From positions 806,001 through 870,000 of the forward strand of contig NZ_QNRR01000001.1 of assembly GCF_003315205.1 (NCBI RefSeq): a stretch of DNA of 64,000 nt, given 5' to 3'. The notes under the pieces are model-generated. The model was given only the letters and a program-made list of their open reading frames with translations, was not told where the DNA came from and ran no database searches. This stretch comes from Roseimicrobium gellanilyticum. Lineage in GTDB: Bacteria; Verrucomicrobiota; Verrucomicrobiia; Verrucomicrobiales; Verrucomicrobiaceae. Position 1 is the stretch's first letter. Each line of letters begins with the position of its first letter. A program made the position numbers and the translations under genes. Below are positions 8,433 through 16,264 of the stretch, piece by piece.

Positions 8433-8942
8433 CTAGCTCATCTCCCAATCATCATGCGGCAGGTAGGGTTGGATGCTGCCAGCAGCCGCCATCTCCTTTG
8501 CGAAGGCCGTGCTCATGAACTCTGCAGAGGGGATGATGCTCACTCGCCCCAGATCCAGCCGGTCCGCATCCCAACACGTGCCGATGGTCGGGTCATGGTG
8601 ATGGTGGCCGTCCGTATGCCACGTGCACGCATAGTGAAGCAGCTCGAATTGATCGTCTGAGATATTCCCCAGCCACTCCTTGCGCAGCTGCGTGGCAAAC
8701 TCCGCTCCGCGTCCTCCATGCCCATGGTCCCAGCCATCATTCGTGCGGCGACTGTCATGAAACACCGAGAAAAGCCGCACCACCACGGGATCCGCCCCCG
8801 TCTTCGTAGCCAGCAGCAAACCATTTCGCCTCACCCGCTTCCAATGCGCAGGTCCGTGGATGGATTCCAGCCGCCCCTGATATTGGGACGCAATGTGCTG
8901 CCAGAGCAGGGTTTCTTCGAAGGGCAGAGCAGGGGAGGGCAT
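8433..8942 (-). CDS. HD-domain-like hydrolase
   Basis: A 169-residue protein with motifs of a metal-dependent HD phosphohydrolase: His 33 in IHGPAHWKRV, the HD pair at 62-63 (FSVFHDSRR), a Gly/His-rich GHGGRGAEF segment, a HTDGHHHHD cluster, and a late Asp in CWDADRLDLGRV. This order (H, HD, H, H, D) fits the HD superfamily, which cleaves phosphate esters of nucleotides or related compounds. The substrate is not deducible. Start ATG 8942 is used; ATGs at 8957 and 9017 are in frame but upstream of any conserved sequence. Confidence 0.72.
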   Translation of the reverse strand: MPSPALPFEETLLWQHIASQYQGRLESIHGPAHWKRVRRNGLLLATKTGADPVVVRLFSVFHDSRRTNDGWDHGHGGRGAEFATQLRKEWLGNISDDQFELLHYACTWHTDGHHHHDPTIGTCWDADRLDLGRVSIIPSAEFMSTAFAKEMAAAGSIQPYLPHDDWEMS

Positions 8943-9040
8943 GCCGCAGCCTATCATACTGTCGTGCCAAGATCGATGAAGCCTGAAACCGGCACCCGAT
9001 TTCAGGCTATCAACCATCGACCAAAAACTATCAACCCTCC

Positions 9041-9979
9041 CTAGTGCATCTCCACCGCCACCGAGCCGATGCCGCCGCGGTAGTAGTTGAACTGCACATT
9101 CGGATGGTCCGCCAGGAGTGACATCGGCACGGCGGAGTCGGCGATGCCCTTGGAAATCATGAACGCGGTCAGGCGCTGGCCCAGCGGATTGTCATGTGCG
9201 CCGGCGTGCCAGATGCTGACCTTGTCGGCCATCCAGGTTTCCTTCGGCCCCACGGTGATGGCCATCTTCGGCACCATGGTCACATTGCCGCCGCCGCTGG
9301 TGCGCGCGTTCTGGGCAAGTGTCACGGGGTGCAGCTCCACCACGCGGGTGCCGAGCTTGCGGTATTCCTCAGGCGAGGGCGGCGCGCTCTTGTACTTACC
9401 GGTACGCTTCACGGGATCGTTGAAGGCCCAGTGCTTGATGTCGCCCTGTCCACCCTGCATCACCGCGCAGCGCACGCCGGCTTTCCAGCTCTTCACGTAC
9501 TCCCTCACATCGCCCAGGGGGAAATGCAGATTTGAATCCGGCATCACCAGCTTGCGGTCGATGCGCTTGAAGCACAGCTCACGATCGGCCTTTTCAAATG
9601 AGAGAGGATGGGTGATGGGCACCTCCTTCTTGGTGGTCACGTCATACCACTCGTCCATACCCCAGAAGTGGGCTGTCTTCAGCGAGATGCCCAGCTCATT
9701 CACGAGACGGGCTACGAGAGGCAGCTGCTCCGTGGGTCCAATCGGCCCGCAGATACCCACCGGATTGTCTGCCGTGGATTGGCGCCAGGCATGGATATAC
9801 TCCAGGGCCTCCGCGAGGTAAAAGTCCTCCAGCGTGTCATACATCACGACCTTGAACCCAGGGCGCGAAAGCTGCTGCAGGTCGCGTGCCGAGAGACGCG
9901 CGGCGTCGTTGATCAGGGAGTCATCAAGGGTGGTGTAGTCCCACCAGTCGGGGGCGATGTGGCTTTGTTTGCGGGGCAT
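9041..9979 (-). CDS. Glucosamine-6-phosphate deaminase/isomerase-like protein
   Basis: A 312-residue NagB-family protein. Visible family features are the early [15 protein letters not shown] loop (about 80-95), GMDEWYD (NagB has DE(Y/W) here), and the active-site-like [15 protein letters not shown], corresponding to G-x-G-x-D-G-H-x-A-F-N-E-P of NagB with a GDIKH variation. It also has long inserts relative to the usual ~260 residues. It probably isomerises or deaminates an amino-sugar phosphate, but the altered active-site loop means the exact substrate may differ. It lies downstream of PIG-L deacetylase and Gfo/Idh genes on the same strand, supporting amino-sugar catabolism. Confidence 0.8.
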   Translation of the reverse strand: MPRKQSHIAPDWWDYTTLDDSLINDAARLSARDLQQLSRPGFKVVMYDTLEDFYLAEALEYIHAWRQSTADNPVGICGPIGPTEQLPLVARLVNELGISLKTAHFWGMDEWYDVTTKKEVPITHPLSFEKADRELCFKRIDRKLVMPDSNLHFPLGDVREYVKSWKAGVRCAVMQGGQGDIKHWAFNDPVKRTGKYKSAPPSPEEYRKLGTRVVELHPVTLAQNARTSGGGNVTMVPKMAITVGPKETWMADKVSIWHAGAHDNPLGQRLTAFMISKGIADSAVPMSLLADHPNVQFNYYRGGIGSVAVEMH

Positions 9980-10150
9980 GAGAGGAAAGTCGAAAGTTGG
10001 TTTGTCGAACTGCGGATGATGGCTGACTGCAGAGTGGCCAACCTTAACGCAGCATTCGCCTATTCCTGAGCGCAGAATGCACAGAGGTCATCCGGCATTC
10101 TGATTTCGTCATTTTTTGAGGAGGGGCGCGGGAAACGAGGCCGGCAGGCC

Positions 10151-10942
10151 CTACTCCTCCAGCCACTTCTCATAGTCCACGCTGATGAGGCAATCCGAGC
10201 CCAGCGCTTCCTTGAGGGGATCCGTCTCCGCGCTGCTGAAGCCGAGGTGCAGGTGGCGGCGCCAGCCTTCCGCATGGGTGAAGTGCTCCGAGAGCATGCC
10301 TACGGCGAGGGACATTTCATCCATGGTGATGAGGTAGGAGTCCATGCCCTGGCTCACGTCCAGCCAGTGTTTCTGGCTTTCGTGCGCGGCCAGCGCCTTG
10401 CGCTTCTGTGCGTGCACCTTGGTGGTGTTCACATACTGCCCGGCGCGGATGCGCTTGCGCAGCGGATCGCGCAGGCCATGAGGCATGGCGTGATACACCG
10501 CCACATCATGGAAATAGGCGTCACGCGGCGGGTCGCTCGCAAGGTTGGGGATGCCATGCATGAAGGCCGCACTCACCGCAAGGCGGGAGGCGAACATGTG
10601 GTCCTCCATGTAGTCCTGCGGCGAATGCGTCAGCACAATGCTGGCCTGCGACTCCCGCACCACGGCAGCCACCTTGCGCAACAGTTCGGGGGTGTAGTTC
10701 AGTTCCAGATCGTGGCAGATGGGCGGGTAGAACGTGGCTCCGAGGATCTTCGCGGCCTCCTTACCCTCCTCCAACCGCTTGGCTGCTGTGTCCTCCGCAT
10801 TCATCTGCACCGAGCCTCCGTTGCCAGAGCACAGGTTCATGTAGTGAATGTCCCAGCCCTCCTTCTTCAGCAGCAGCAGCGTGCCGGCGGCGACGAATTC
10901 AATGTCATCAGGGTGGGCAAAGATGGCGAGAGCGGAGGGCAT
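10151..10942 (-). CDS. PIG-L family N-acetyl-sugar deacetylase
   Basis: A 263-residue protein with the PIG-L/LmbE signature AHPDD at residues 9-13 and a second metal-ligand block THSPQDYMEDH around 105-115, together forming the zinc site that removes N-acetyl groups from GlcNAc-containing substrates. There is no signal peptide, so it is cytoplasmic. It sits between a lipoprotein gene and the NagB-like gene on the minus strand. A route GlcNAc-conjugate to deacetylated sugar to NagB-like step is a reasonable inference. Length is normal for the family. Confidence 0.88.
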   Translation of the reverse strand: MPSALAIFAHPDDIEFVAAGTLLLLKKEGWDIHYMNLCSGNGGSVQMNAEDTAAKRLEEGKEAAKILGATFYPPICHDLELNYTPELLRKVAAVVRESQASIVLTHSPQDYMEDHMFASRLAVSAAFMHGIPNLASDPPRDAYFHDVAVYHAMPHGLRDPLRKRIRAGQYVNTTKVHAQKRKALAAHESQKHWLDVSQGMDSYLITMDEMSLAVGMLSEHFTHAEGWRRHLHLGFSSAETDPLKEALGSDCLISVDYEKWLEE

Positions 10943-10999
10943 GGGTGTTGGGCTGGATGGAAAATGTGTCGAAAGGAGGAGATGGGCGGTTTGGAATCT

Positions 11000-11677
11000 T
11001 CAAGGGAGGGGAGGCCTGTCTGAAACTGCTTTTGGTTTCCCCGATGCAAATGGAGAAGGCGGTCCAGCACGGAAGGGGAAGTCGTTTCTGGATTCCCTCT
11101 CGCGGCCGAATTTCACACCATGCTCCTGGGTGGGGTGAATGGTGTATGCGGGGATGCCGAACTCCGCTGGGTGCTCATCCTTGAGATGCACCTTGGATAC
11201 TGACAGAATGATGTCGTCTGGATTTTCTTTTGAGTTCGTCTCACCATCCGCGAATTGGGTTTGGGCAGACGCTTCCATCAACAATTTGCCAATCGTATCC
11301 AGTGTGATTGGATGCATGGAAGAGAGATTGACCGGTGTGCCGTGCATGGACCGTTTGCGTCTCTTGTACTCATTGCCATTCTTCAATTGGTAGGAGACTT
11401 CCAGATGGCATTCCGGATCCAGTTCGTGTCTTTCGTGGTGTGCCCAGTACATCAAGACACCTGCGAAGGCGCAAACGCTGGGCGGCTGGGCCGTGGGCTT
11501 CTTGTGCGGCGGAAGTACTGCATAAAGCTGCCGCCGGTACATTCCCGGCTTCACCGTCTTCAGCAGCGCATCGTATCCTTCCTTTCGAAGTTCGGCACCG
11601 GACTTTTCCTTCTTGAAGCTGGCGCAGGAGGTTAATCCTGCGCCAAGCAGCAAGGCAACAACGGCTGTTCGCATCAT
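11000..11677 (-). CDS. Lipoprotein of unknown function
   Basis: A 225-residue protein starting MMRTAVVALLLGAGLTSCASF, with lipobox LTSC. The mature sequence has a helical start (AELRKEGYDALLKTVKPGMYRRQL, reminiscent of SmpA/OmlA-type G(M/Y)xRxxV openings), two central cysteines, and a charged Pro-rich C-terminus. I recognise no family firmly. ATG 11677 is chosen so that the lipoprotein signal is N-terminal; the ORF extends to 11740 upstream. It follows the Gfo/Idh gene by 52 bases on the same strand. Confidence 0.65.
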   Translation of the reverse strand: MMRTAVVALLLGAGLTSCASFKKEKSGAELRKEGYDALLKTVKPGMYRRQLYAVLPPHKKPTAQPPSVCAFAGVLMYWAHHERHELDPECHLEVSYQLKNGNEYKRRKRSMHGTPVNLSSMHPITLDTIGKLLMEASAQTQFADGETNSKENPDDIILSVSKVHLKDEHPAEFGIPAYTIHPTQEHGVKFGRERESRNDFPFRAGPPSPFASGKPKAVSDRPPLP

Positions 11678-11729
11678 GGAAACCATCAGCGTTCTATCAG
11701 CGCCCATGAGCGGTCCGACAAGTCGATTA

Positions 11730-12761
11730 CTACAGCTCACTGAGTTTCACCGGGCGACCGCCTTCCTCAGCGCTCTTGTCCGCGGCGAAGAGGACTTCGA
11801 AGCTGCGAAGAGATTCGCGGAAGCTGGTGAGCGGCATGTCCTCGCCCTTCTCCAGCGCGTCGAAGAACGCCTGGAACTGGGTCTGGTAGGGGTGGTCGCT
11901 CACATCACCGCTGTCGAGCATCTTCAGGTTCAGCTTGCTCCAGCCGCTCTTGTCCGCACCCAGCTTCATGGAGTGGAACTTGTCATCCAGCAGGCTGCCT
12001 TCGCTGCCGCAGAGGTGCGTGTGGAAGTAGTAGGGCTGCAGGCAGTCCACCACGGCGGCGCACTTGCCCACGCGGCCACCCTTGAAGTTCACAATCGTGA
12101 CGCTGGTGGTGTCGTACTGATAAGGCTCAAAAATCGAGCTCTTCGACTTCGTGGACAGGCTGGAGACGCTTTCGACATCATTGCCCATGCAGAGGAGCAG
12201 GGCATCGAGCGCATGGCAGCCGGCGGTGAGCAGGGCGCTGCCGCCGTTTTCCTTGCCGGTGTTCCAACGGAATTGGCCGTACCAGGGTCCGATGCCGTGG
12301 TAGTAGTCCACTTCCGCGTAGTGCAGTTCGCCCAGCAGGCCCTGATCCAGCACCGACTTGGTGGCGAGGAACTGGCCGGAGTACCGGCACTCGAAGCACA
12401 CACAGCCCTTCACGCCATTCTTCTCCGCTGCCGCCACGATGGCGCGGCAGTCGGCGATGTTCATGGCCATGGGCTTTTCCAGGATGATGTGCTTCTTCGC
12501 ATTCGCCGCTGCGATGGCCTGTTCGGCGTGCAGTGCTGGCATGGAGCAGATGTCCACCACGTCGATGCCGGAGTTCAGGAACTCATCGAAATCCGTGTAG
12601 GTCTTGATGGTGCCACCGTGGCGTGCGCTCACCTCGGCGTCGTCGAGTTTGCGGGCGGAGTAGACTGCCGTGACCTGTGCGTGGGTGGTGGCGTTGATGG
12701 CTGCGATGTGCGCGCCCGCCGCCCAGCCGTAACCGATGATGCCGACTTTGTATTTCTTCAT
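11730..12761 (-). CDS. Gfo/Idh/MocA-family NAD(P)-dependent oxidoreductase
   Basis: A 343-residue protein with an N-terminal Rossmann fold (KVGIIGYGWAAGAHIAAI, GxGxxG-like), the family EKPMAMN motif near residue 95 and the catalytic GCHALDALL block (G-x-H-x-x-D) near 180. Enzymes of this family oxidise or reduce sugars, inositols or their derivatives; the substrate is not predictable here. It is first in a minus-strand group with a lipoprotein, PIG-L deacetylase and NagB-like gene. ATG 12761 begins exactly at the Rossmann strand; the upstream in-frame 38 residues are discarded. Confidence 0.9.
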   Translation of the reverse strand: MKKYKVGIIGYGWAAGAHIAAINATTHAQVTAVYSARKLDDAEVSARHGGTIKTYTDFDEFLNSGIDVVDICSMPALHAEQAIAAANAKKHIILEKPMAMNIADCRAIVAAAEKNGVKGCVCFECRYSGQFLATKSVLDQGLLGELHYAEVDYYHGIGPWYGQFRWNTGKENGGSALLTAGCHALDALLLCMGNDVESVSSLSTKSKSSIFEPYQYDTTSVTIVNFKGGRVGKCAAVVDCLQPYYFHTHLCGSEGSLLDDKFHSMKLGADKSGWSKLNLKMLDSGDVSDHPYQTQFQAFFDALEKGEDMPLTSFRESLRSFEVLFAADKSAEEGGRPVKLSEL

Positions 12762-12998
12762 GGAGTTCCTGGCGTTGAGTAGAAAGAGTGAGTCTGAAGT
12801 GGGGACAGAAAAGGTCGTACGCTCTCCTGTGTCAATCCTTGCGTCTCGCCCGTGAACAGCTGCACAGGCGTTCACCAGAGCCTAATTCGCAAAAGTACCG
12901 AAACACGGCAGAAAAGCGGAGGGGGCCGGTGCGACGTTGAGCGGTGGACGGTGCGACAGCAGCGGCCAGAATTTTGGCGTGAGGTTATGCACTGAGTT

Positions 12999-13027
12999 TT
13001 GACACAGAGACAGACACTTTGTATTTT
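12999..13027 (+). promoter_or_regulatory. Sigma-70-type promoter for the 13036 gene
   Basis: TTGACA at 12999-13004 and TATTTT at 13022-13027 are separated by exactly 17 bases. A start site 7-9 bases after the -10 box would fall at about 13034-13036, on or next to the ATG of the following gene, implying a leaderless or nearly leaderless transcript; no ribosome-binding site is visible between. The rest of the gap 12762-12998 shows no gene. Confidence 0.55.
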
Positions 13028-13035
13028 TTAGACCG

Positions 13036-13686
13036 ATGTGCAGACCTACTAGCTTTTGGTGGTTGAAGACCTGGCTTTGGTCCTTGCTCGCAGTGCTGCC
13101 CTTGCTGTGCTCAAGAGGTGAGGAGCTCCAGGTGCGATATGCGGACCTCGCCGTCCTGCTTCGTGGCAAGCAGCCGGCCGTGGGGCTGATTTATCCCCAA
13201 GATGGAACGCTTTCAGCAAAGGCGAATTTTCCTGGGGTCAGCAAGTTGGAAGACGTGCCCGGAATGCCACGCGATGTTCTCGATATCAAGTTGCTGGCGC
13301 CTGTAAACGCGAAGCTTGTTCAGGTGCGCGCGAGCGGGGTTCTGACCATCGGGGACGAGGCGGCAGAACTGGCCAAATTGAGCACAGCTCCCGTGAAGGC
13401 TGGCAAGTACAGTGGATTTGACTTGCTGGAAAAAGCGCTGGCAGGTCATCCTCACATCAGTCTCGCAAAGATTGGCATGGGAGGGCAACGGATGGGTGGT
13501 GTGATTGAGCTGAAAACAGATCTTTCCAGCATTTCGTTGCTTGATCTGATGTTCTTAATCACAAAGGAACAAGGTGGAAACTTCTGGTCCATTGGTCCTT
13601 CGGAGATGAAGCTGCCCACTCCAGAAGGAGCTAAGAAGCCTGTTCTCTTGCTGCCTTTCGTTCTGCTGGCTACGCCACCGAACTGA
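13036..13686 (+). CDS. Exported protein of unknown function
   Basis: A 216-residue protein with a Trp-rich N-terminal signal sequence (residues 1-28, WWLKTWLWSLLAVLPLLC then SRG). The mature part is basic-hydrophobic with a predicted mixed alpha/beta pattern and no motif I recognise. A lipobox-like LPLLC is visible but lacks the usual small residue before Cys, so lipidation is uncertain. It is preceded by a strong TTGACA promoter and followed by a GGGGG-ACT-CCCCC hairpin with a short T-run (13697-13712) that may end the transcript. It has no functional link to the next gene. Confidence 0.65.
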   Translation: MCRPTSFWWLKTWLWSLLAVLPLLCSRGEELQVRYADLAVLLRGKQPAVGLIYPQDGTLSAKANFPGVSKLEDVPGMPRDVLDIKLLAPVNAKLVQVRASGVLTIGDEAAELAKLSTAPVKAGKYSGFDLLEKALAGHPHISLAKIGMGGQRMGGVIELKTDLSSISLLDLMFLITKEQGGNFWSIGPSEMKLPTPEGAKKPVLLLPFVLLATPPN

Positions 13687-13806
13687 ACGAGGACTTGGGG
13701 GACTCCCCCTTTCGGAGTATCGCACGGCCAGGTTGAGTGGTGACAGATTTCTTGCCAGACGGGATGAGTAAAAAGATTTCGTGCTCGTCTCCGTATCGAC
13801 CTGTGC

Positions 13807-16005
13807 ATGAAATCCATCGCGCGCGTCCTCTCCGAGTTGCCTTCGCTCAAGTCCATCGGGGCTACAGTGGTACTCCTTTCGTCCCTCACGACGTTTGCCC
13901 ATGCTGCGGATCCTCCCGCGACCGTGCCCGTGCGTGAGCTGCGCGATCTGAACAAGAGCTACTTCCCCTTCACCCCGGTGAAGTCCAAGGAGGAATGGGC
14001 GGTGCGCCGCGCGGAAATTCTACGGCGTACGCAGGTGGCCTGCGGACTCGTGCCCATGCCCACCAAGACACCACTCAACGCGGTGATTCACGGTCGTGTG
14101 GAGAGGGACGACTTCACGGTGGACAAGGTGTATTTCGAATCGGTGCCCGGTCACTACGTCACCGGCAATCTCTACCTGCCGAAGAAGCCCGGGGAAAAGA
14201 TGCCTGTGGTACTCTGCCCGCATGGTCACTGGCCGAATGGTCGCTTCATGAACTTGAACGATGCCGGTGTGAAGAAGGAAATCGCCACCGGTGCCGAGCG
14301 CTTTGAGAACGCCGCCCGCTCACCATTGCAGGCCCGCTGCGCGCAGCTCGCGCGCATGGGCTGTGCAGTCTTCCACTATGACATGCTGGGCTATGCCGAC
14401 AGCCTGCAGTTCGCCGACGCCAGTGGAAATATCGAGCATCGTCATGGACCCAAGGCGCATGGATTCATCAGCGCGGATGCCGAATCGCAACTGGTCGGCT
14501 ACTTCAATCTCCAGACGTGGAACAGCATTCGCGCGTTGGATTTTGTGCTCTCTCTGCCCGGCGTGGATTCCGCACGTGTTGGTTGCACCGGAGCGAGTGG
14601 TGGGGGCACACAGACGATGATCCTCAGCGGATTGGATGAGAGGGTCACGGCTGCCTTTCCCTGTGTCATGGTCAGCACGGCCATGCAGGGCGGATGCACC
14701 TGTGAGAACACCAACCACTTGCGCATCGACCAGGGGAACATCGATTTCGCCGCGCTCACCGCGCCGCGCCCGATTGGCATGACCACGGCGAATGACTGGA
14801 CCAAGGAGCTGGATACCAAAGGTTTCCCCGACCTGAAGAACCTTTACACGATGCTGGGCGTGCCGAACAACGTGACAGCCCTCTTCGCCGCGCACTTCCC
14901 GCACAACTACAATCACGTGTCGCGGACAGCGATGTACAACTTCTACAACAAGCACTTCAAGCTTGGTCTTGAGGAGCCGGTGCTGGAGCGCGACTTCCAG
15001 CTTCTCTCGGAGGAAGAGATGAGCGTCTGGAATGCGAAACATCCGAAACCCGCCGGGGACAAGATCGGCGAGTCGCATGAGAAGGCACTGGTGAAGTGGT
15101 TCACGGAGGACACCGCGAAGCAGGCTGCCCCACTGCTGGCACCCAGGACAGAGGCGGATGTGGCAAAGCAACGGGAAGTGCTCGGTGCTGGCTGGCAGGT
15201 GCTGATTGGCGGCAAGATGCCCGCGAAGGGAGAATCCGTGCACGGCCTCGGCGCGAAGGAGGATAAGGGTGGCTACCTGCTCATGCGCGGCATCACCACC
15301 AGCAAACTGGGTGGCGTGGACACCACCTTCATCTATCCAAAGCAGTGGAACAACAGTGTGGTGCTCTGGGTGTCGCTGAAGGGCGAGGCTTCCATTTTGG
15401 ATGGCAATGGCGATCTGACTCCGGCGGCCACCAAGCTCCTTGCGGAAGGCTTCTCCATTGCCTGCCCGAACCTCTACATGAAGGACGCCAAGAAGAATCC
15501 GAATGTGTATGACGATGGCAAGAAGAAGCTCGATTCGTTCTACGGCTACGCGGGCTACCAGTATGGCTACAATCCCTCACTCTTCGCCGAGCGTGTACGC
15601 GACGTGATGGCCAGCATCGCCATGATTCGAGACAACGACAAGTATCGCACTGAAACGCTCTACGTTGCTGGCGTGGAAGGCGCGGGACCGATTGCCGCCG
15701 CCGCTGTGGGCATCGCGCAGTCGAAGGTGAACCAGCTCTTCGTGGATACCGAAGGCTTCCGATTCGCGAAACTTGATGACGTGTGGGACATGAACTTCGT
15801 CCCCGGTGCCGTGAAGTACGGCGACGTGCCTGCCCTGCTCAGCCTCTGCGCTCCCGTGAAGACCACCGTGGTGAATGAGACGAAGGAAAGCATCGCTCCA
15901 GCCGTGGCGACCTTCGGCGCAGGGAAGGCTTCGCTGGAGTTGGTTGGCAAAGCTGAAGGAAAGGGAACAGAGGCAGTGGTGAAGGCGTTGGTGGAGCGGA
16001 GATGA
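13807..16005 (+). CDS. Secreted alpha/beta hydrolase with two hydrolase-like halves
   Basis: A 732-residue protein with a signal peptide (ends ...TTFAHA, about residue 33). The first half is an alpha/beta hydrolase of the acetyl-xylan-esterase-like group: LCPHGHWPNGR oxyanion segment, nucleophile elbow GASGG with Ser 264, and a His-containing AAHFPHNYNHVS block near 365. The C-terminal half (about 490-732) again has hydrolase-like strands, but the elbow position reads GVEGAG, lacking a serine nucleophile, so it is probably non-catalytic. It likely cleaves an ester in plant or algal polysaccharide outside the cytoplasm; substrate is inferred, not shown. Confidence 0.78.
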   Translation: MKSIARVLSELPSLKSIGATVVLLSSLTTFAHAADPPATVPVRELRDLNKSYFPFTPVKSKEEWAVRRAEILRRTQVACGLVPMPTKTPLNAVIHGRVERDDFTVDKVYFESVPGHYVTGNLYLPKKPGEKMPVVLCPHGHWPNGRFMNLNDAGVKKEIATGAERFENAARSPLQARCAQLARMGCAVFHYDMLGYADSLQFADASGNIEHRHGPKAHGFISADAESQLVGYFNLQTWNSIRALDFVLSLPGVDSARVGCTGASGGGTQTMILSGLDERVTAAFPCVMVSTAMQGGCTCENTNHLRIDQGNIDFAALTAPRPIGMTTANDWTKELDTKGFPDLKNLYTMLGVPNNVTALFAAHFPHNYNHVSRTAMYNFYNKHFKLGLEEPVLERDFQLLSEEEMSVWNAKHPKPAGDKIGESHEKALVKWFTEDTAKQAAPLLAPRTEADVAKQREVLGAGWQVLIGGKMPAKGESVHGLGAKEDKGGYLLMRGITTSKLGGVDTTFIYPKQWNNSVVLWVSLKGEASILDGNGDLTPAATKLLAEGFSIACPNLYMKDAKKNPNVYDDGKKKLDSFYGYAGYQYGYNPSLFAERVRDVMASIAMIRDNDKYRTETLYVAGVEGAGPIAAAAVGIAQSKVNQLFVDTEGFRFAKLDDVWDMNFVPGAVKYGDVPALLSLCAPVKTTVVNETKESIAPAVATFGAGKASLELVGKAEGKGTEAVVKALVERR

Positions 16006-16029
16006 GCGTGATAGCCGGCGTGCGAAGCA

Positions 16030-16061
16030 CCTTGGACTGCGGCAGCCTGCTGCCGCTTTCC
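16030..16061 (-). repeat. Dispersed intergenic repeat, family A, copy 1 (minus orientation)
   Basis: Reverse complement of the family core: GGAAA, then a perfect hairpin GCGGCAGC-AG-GCTGCCGC, then AGTCCAAGG. A second small hairpin CAGC-AG-GCTG lies just outside the core (16069-16079). It sits directly after the alpha/beta hydrolase stop and faces copy 2 at 16168. Confidence 0.7.
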
Positions 16062-16124
16062 AGAGTCCACAGCCTGCTGTGGCGATGGGGGCACTCCCTC
16101 GTAGTGTGATGTGTCCTGAAAACT

Positions 16125-16215
16125 TGGCGACTTCGTCGCGGTGAAGCGTGCAGCAGGCTGCACTTTGGGAAAGCGGCTGCAGGCATCCGCAGTCCAAGGA
16201 CGCTGCGCGTCGGAG
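16125..16215 (+). repeat. Dispersed intergenic repeat, family A, copy 2
   Basis: About 85 bases that align with the copy at 45236-45322: CTTCGTCGCGGTGA..., CAGCAGGCTG hairpin, GGAAAGCGGCTGCAGGCATC, CGCAGTCCAAGG at the end of the core (core 16168-16199), and CGCTGCGCGTCG. The central hairpin is imperfect in this copy. An in-frame upward extension of the racemase ORF crosses this repeat, which argues for the later start at 16265. Confidence 0.7.
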
Positions 16216-16264
16216 TTTCATTCGAGCGCTTGCGCGCTTGGGAAGTCAGGAGTTGGTTGTCTGC

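Noticed and set aside
11613-12782. 389-residue plus-strand frame opposite the Gfo/Idh gene
   Set aside because: The minus-strand protein has Rossmann and EKP motifs; the plus frame is antisense with no motif.
16148-16264. Upstream extension of the racemase gene through the family A repeat
   Set aside because: It would add a non-signal N-terminus made of repeat DNA; ATG 16265 gives a proper signal peptide.
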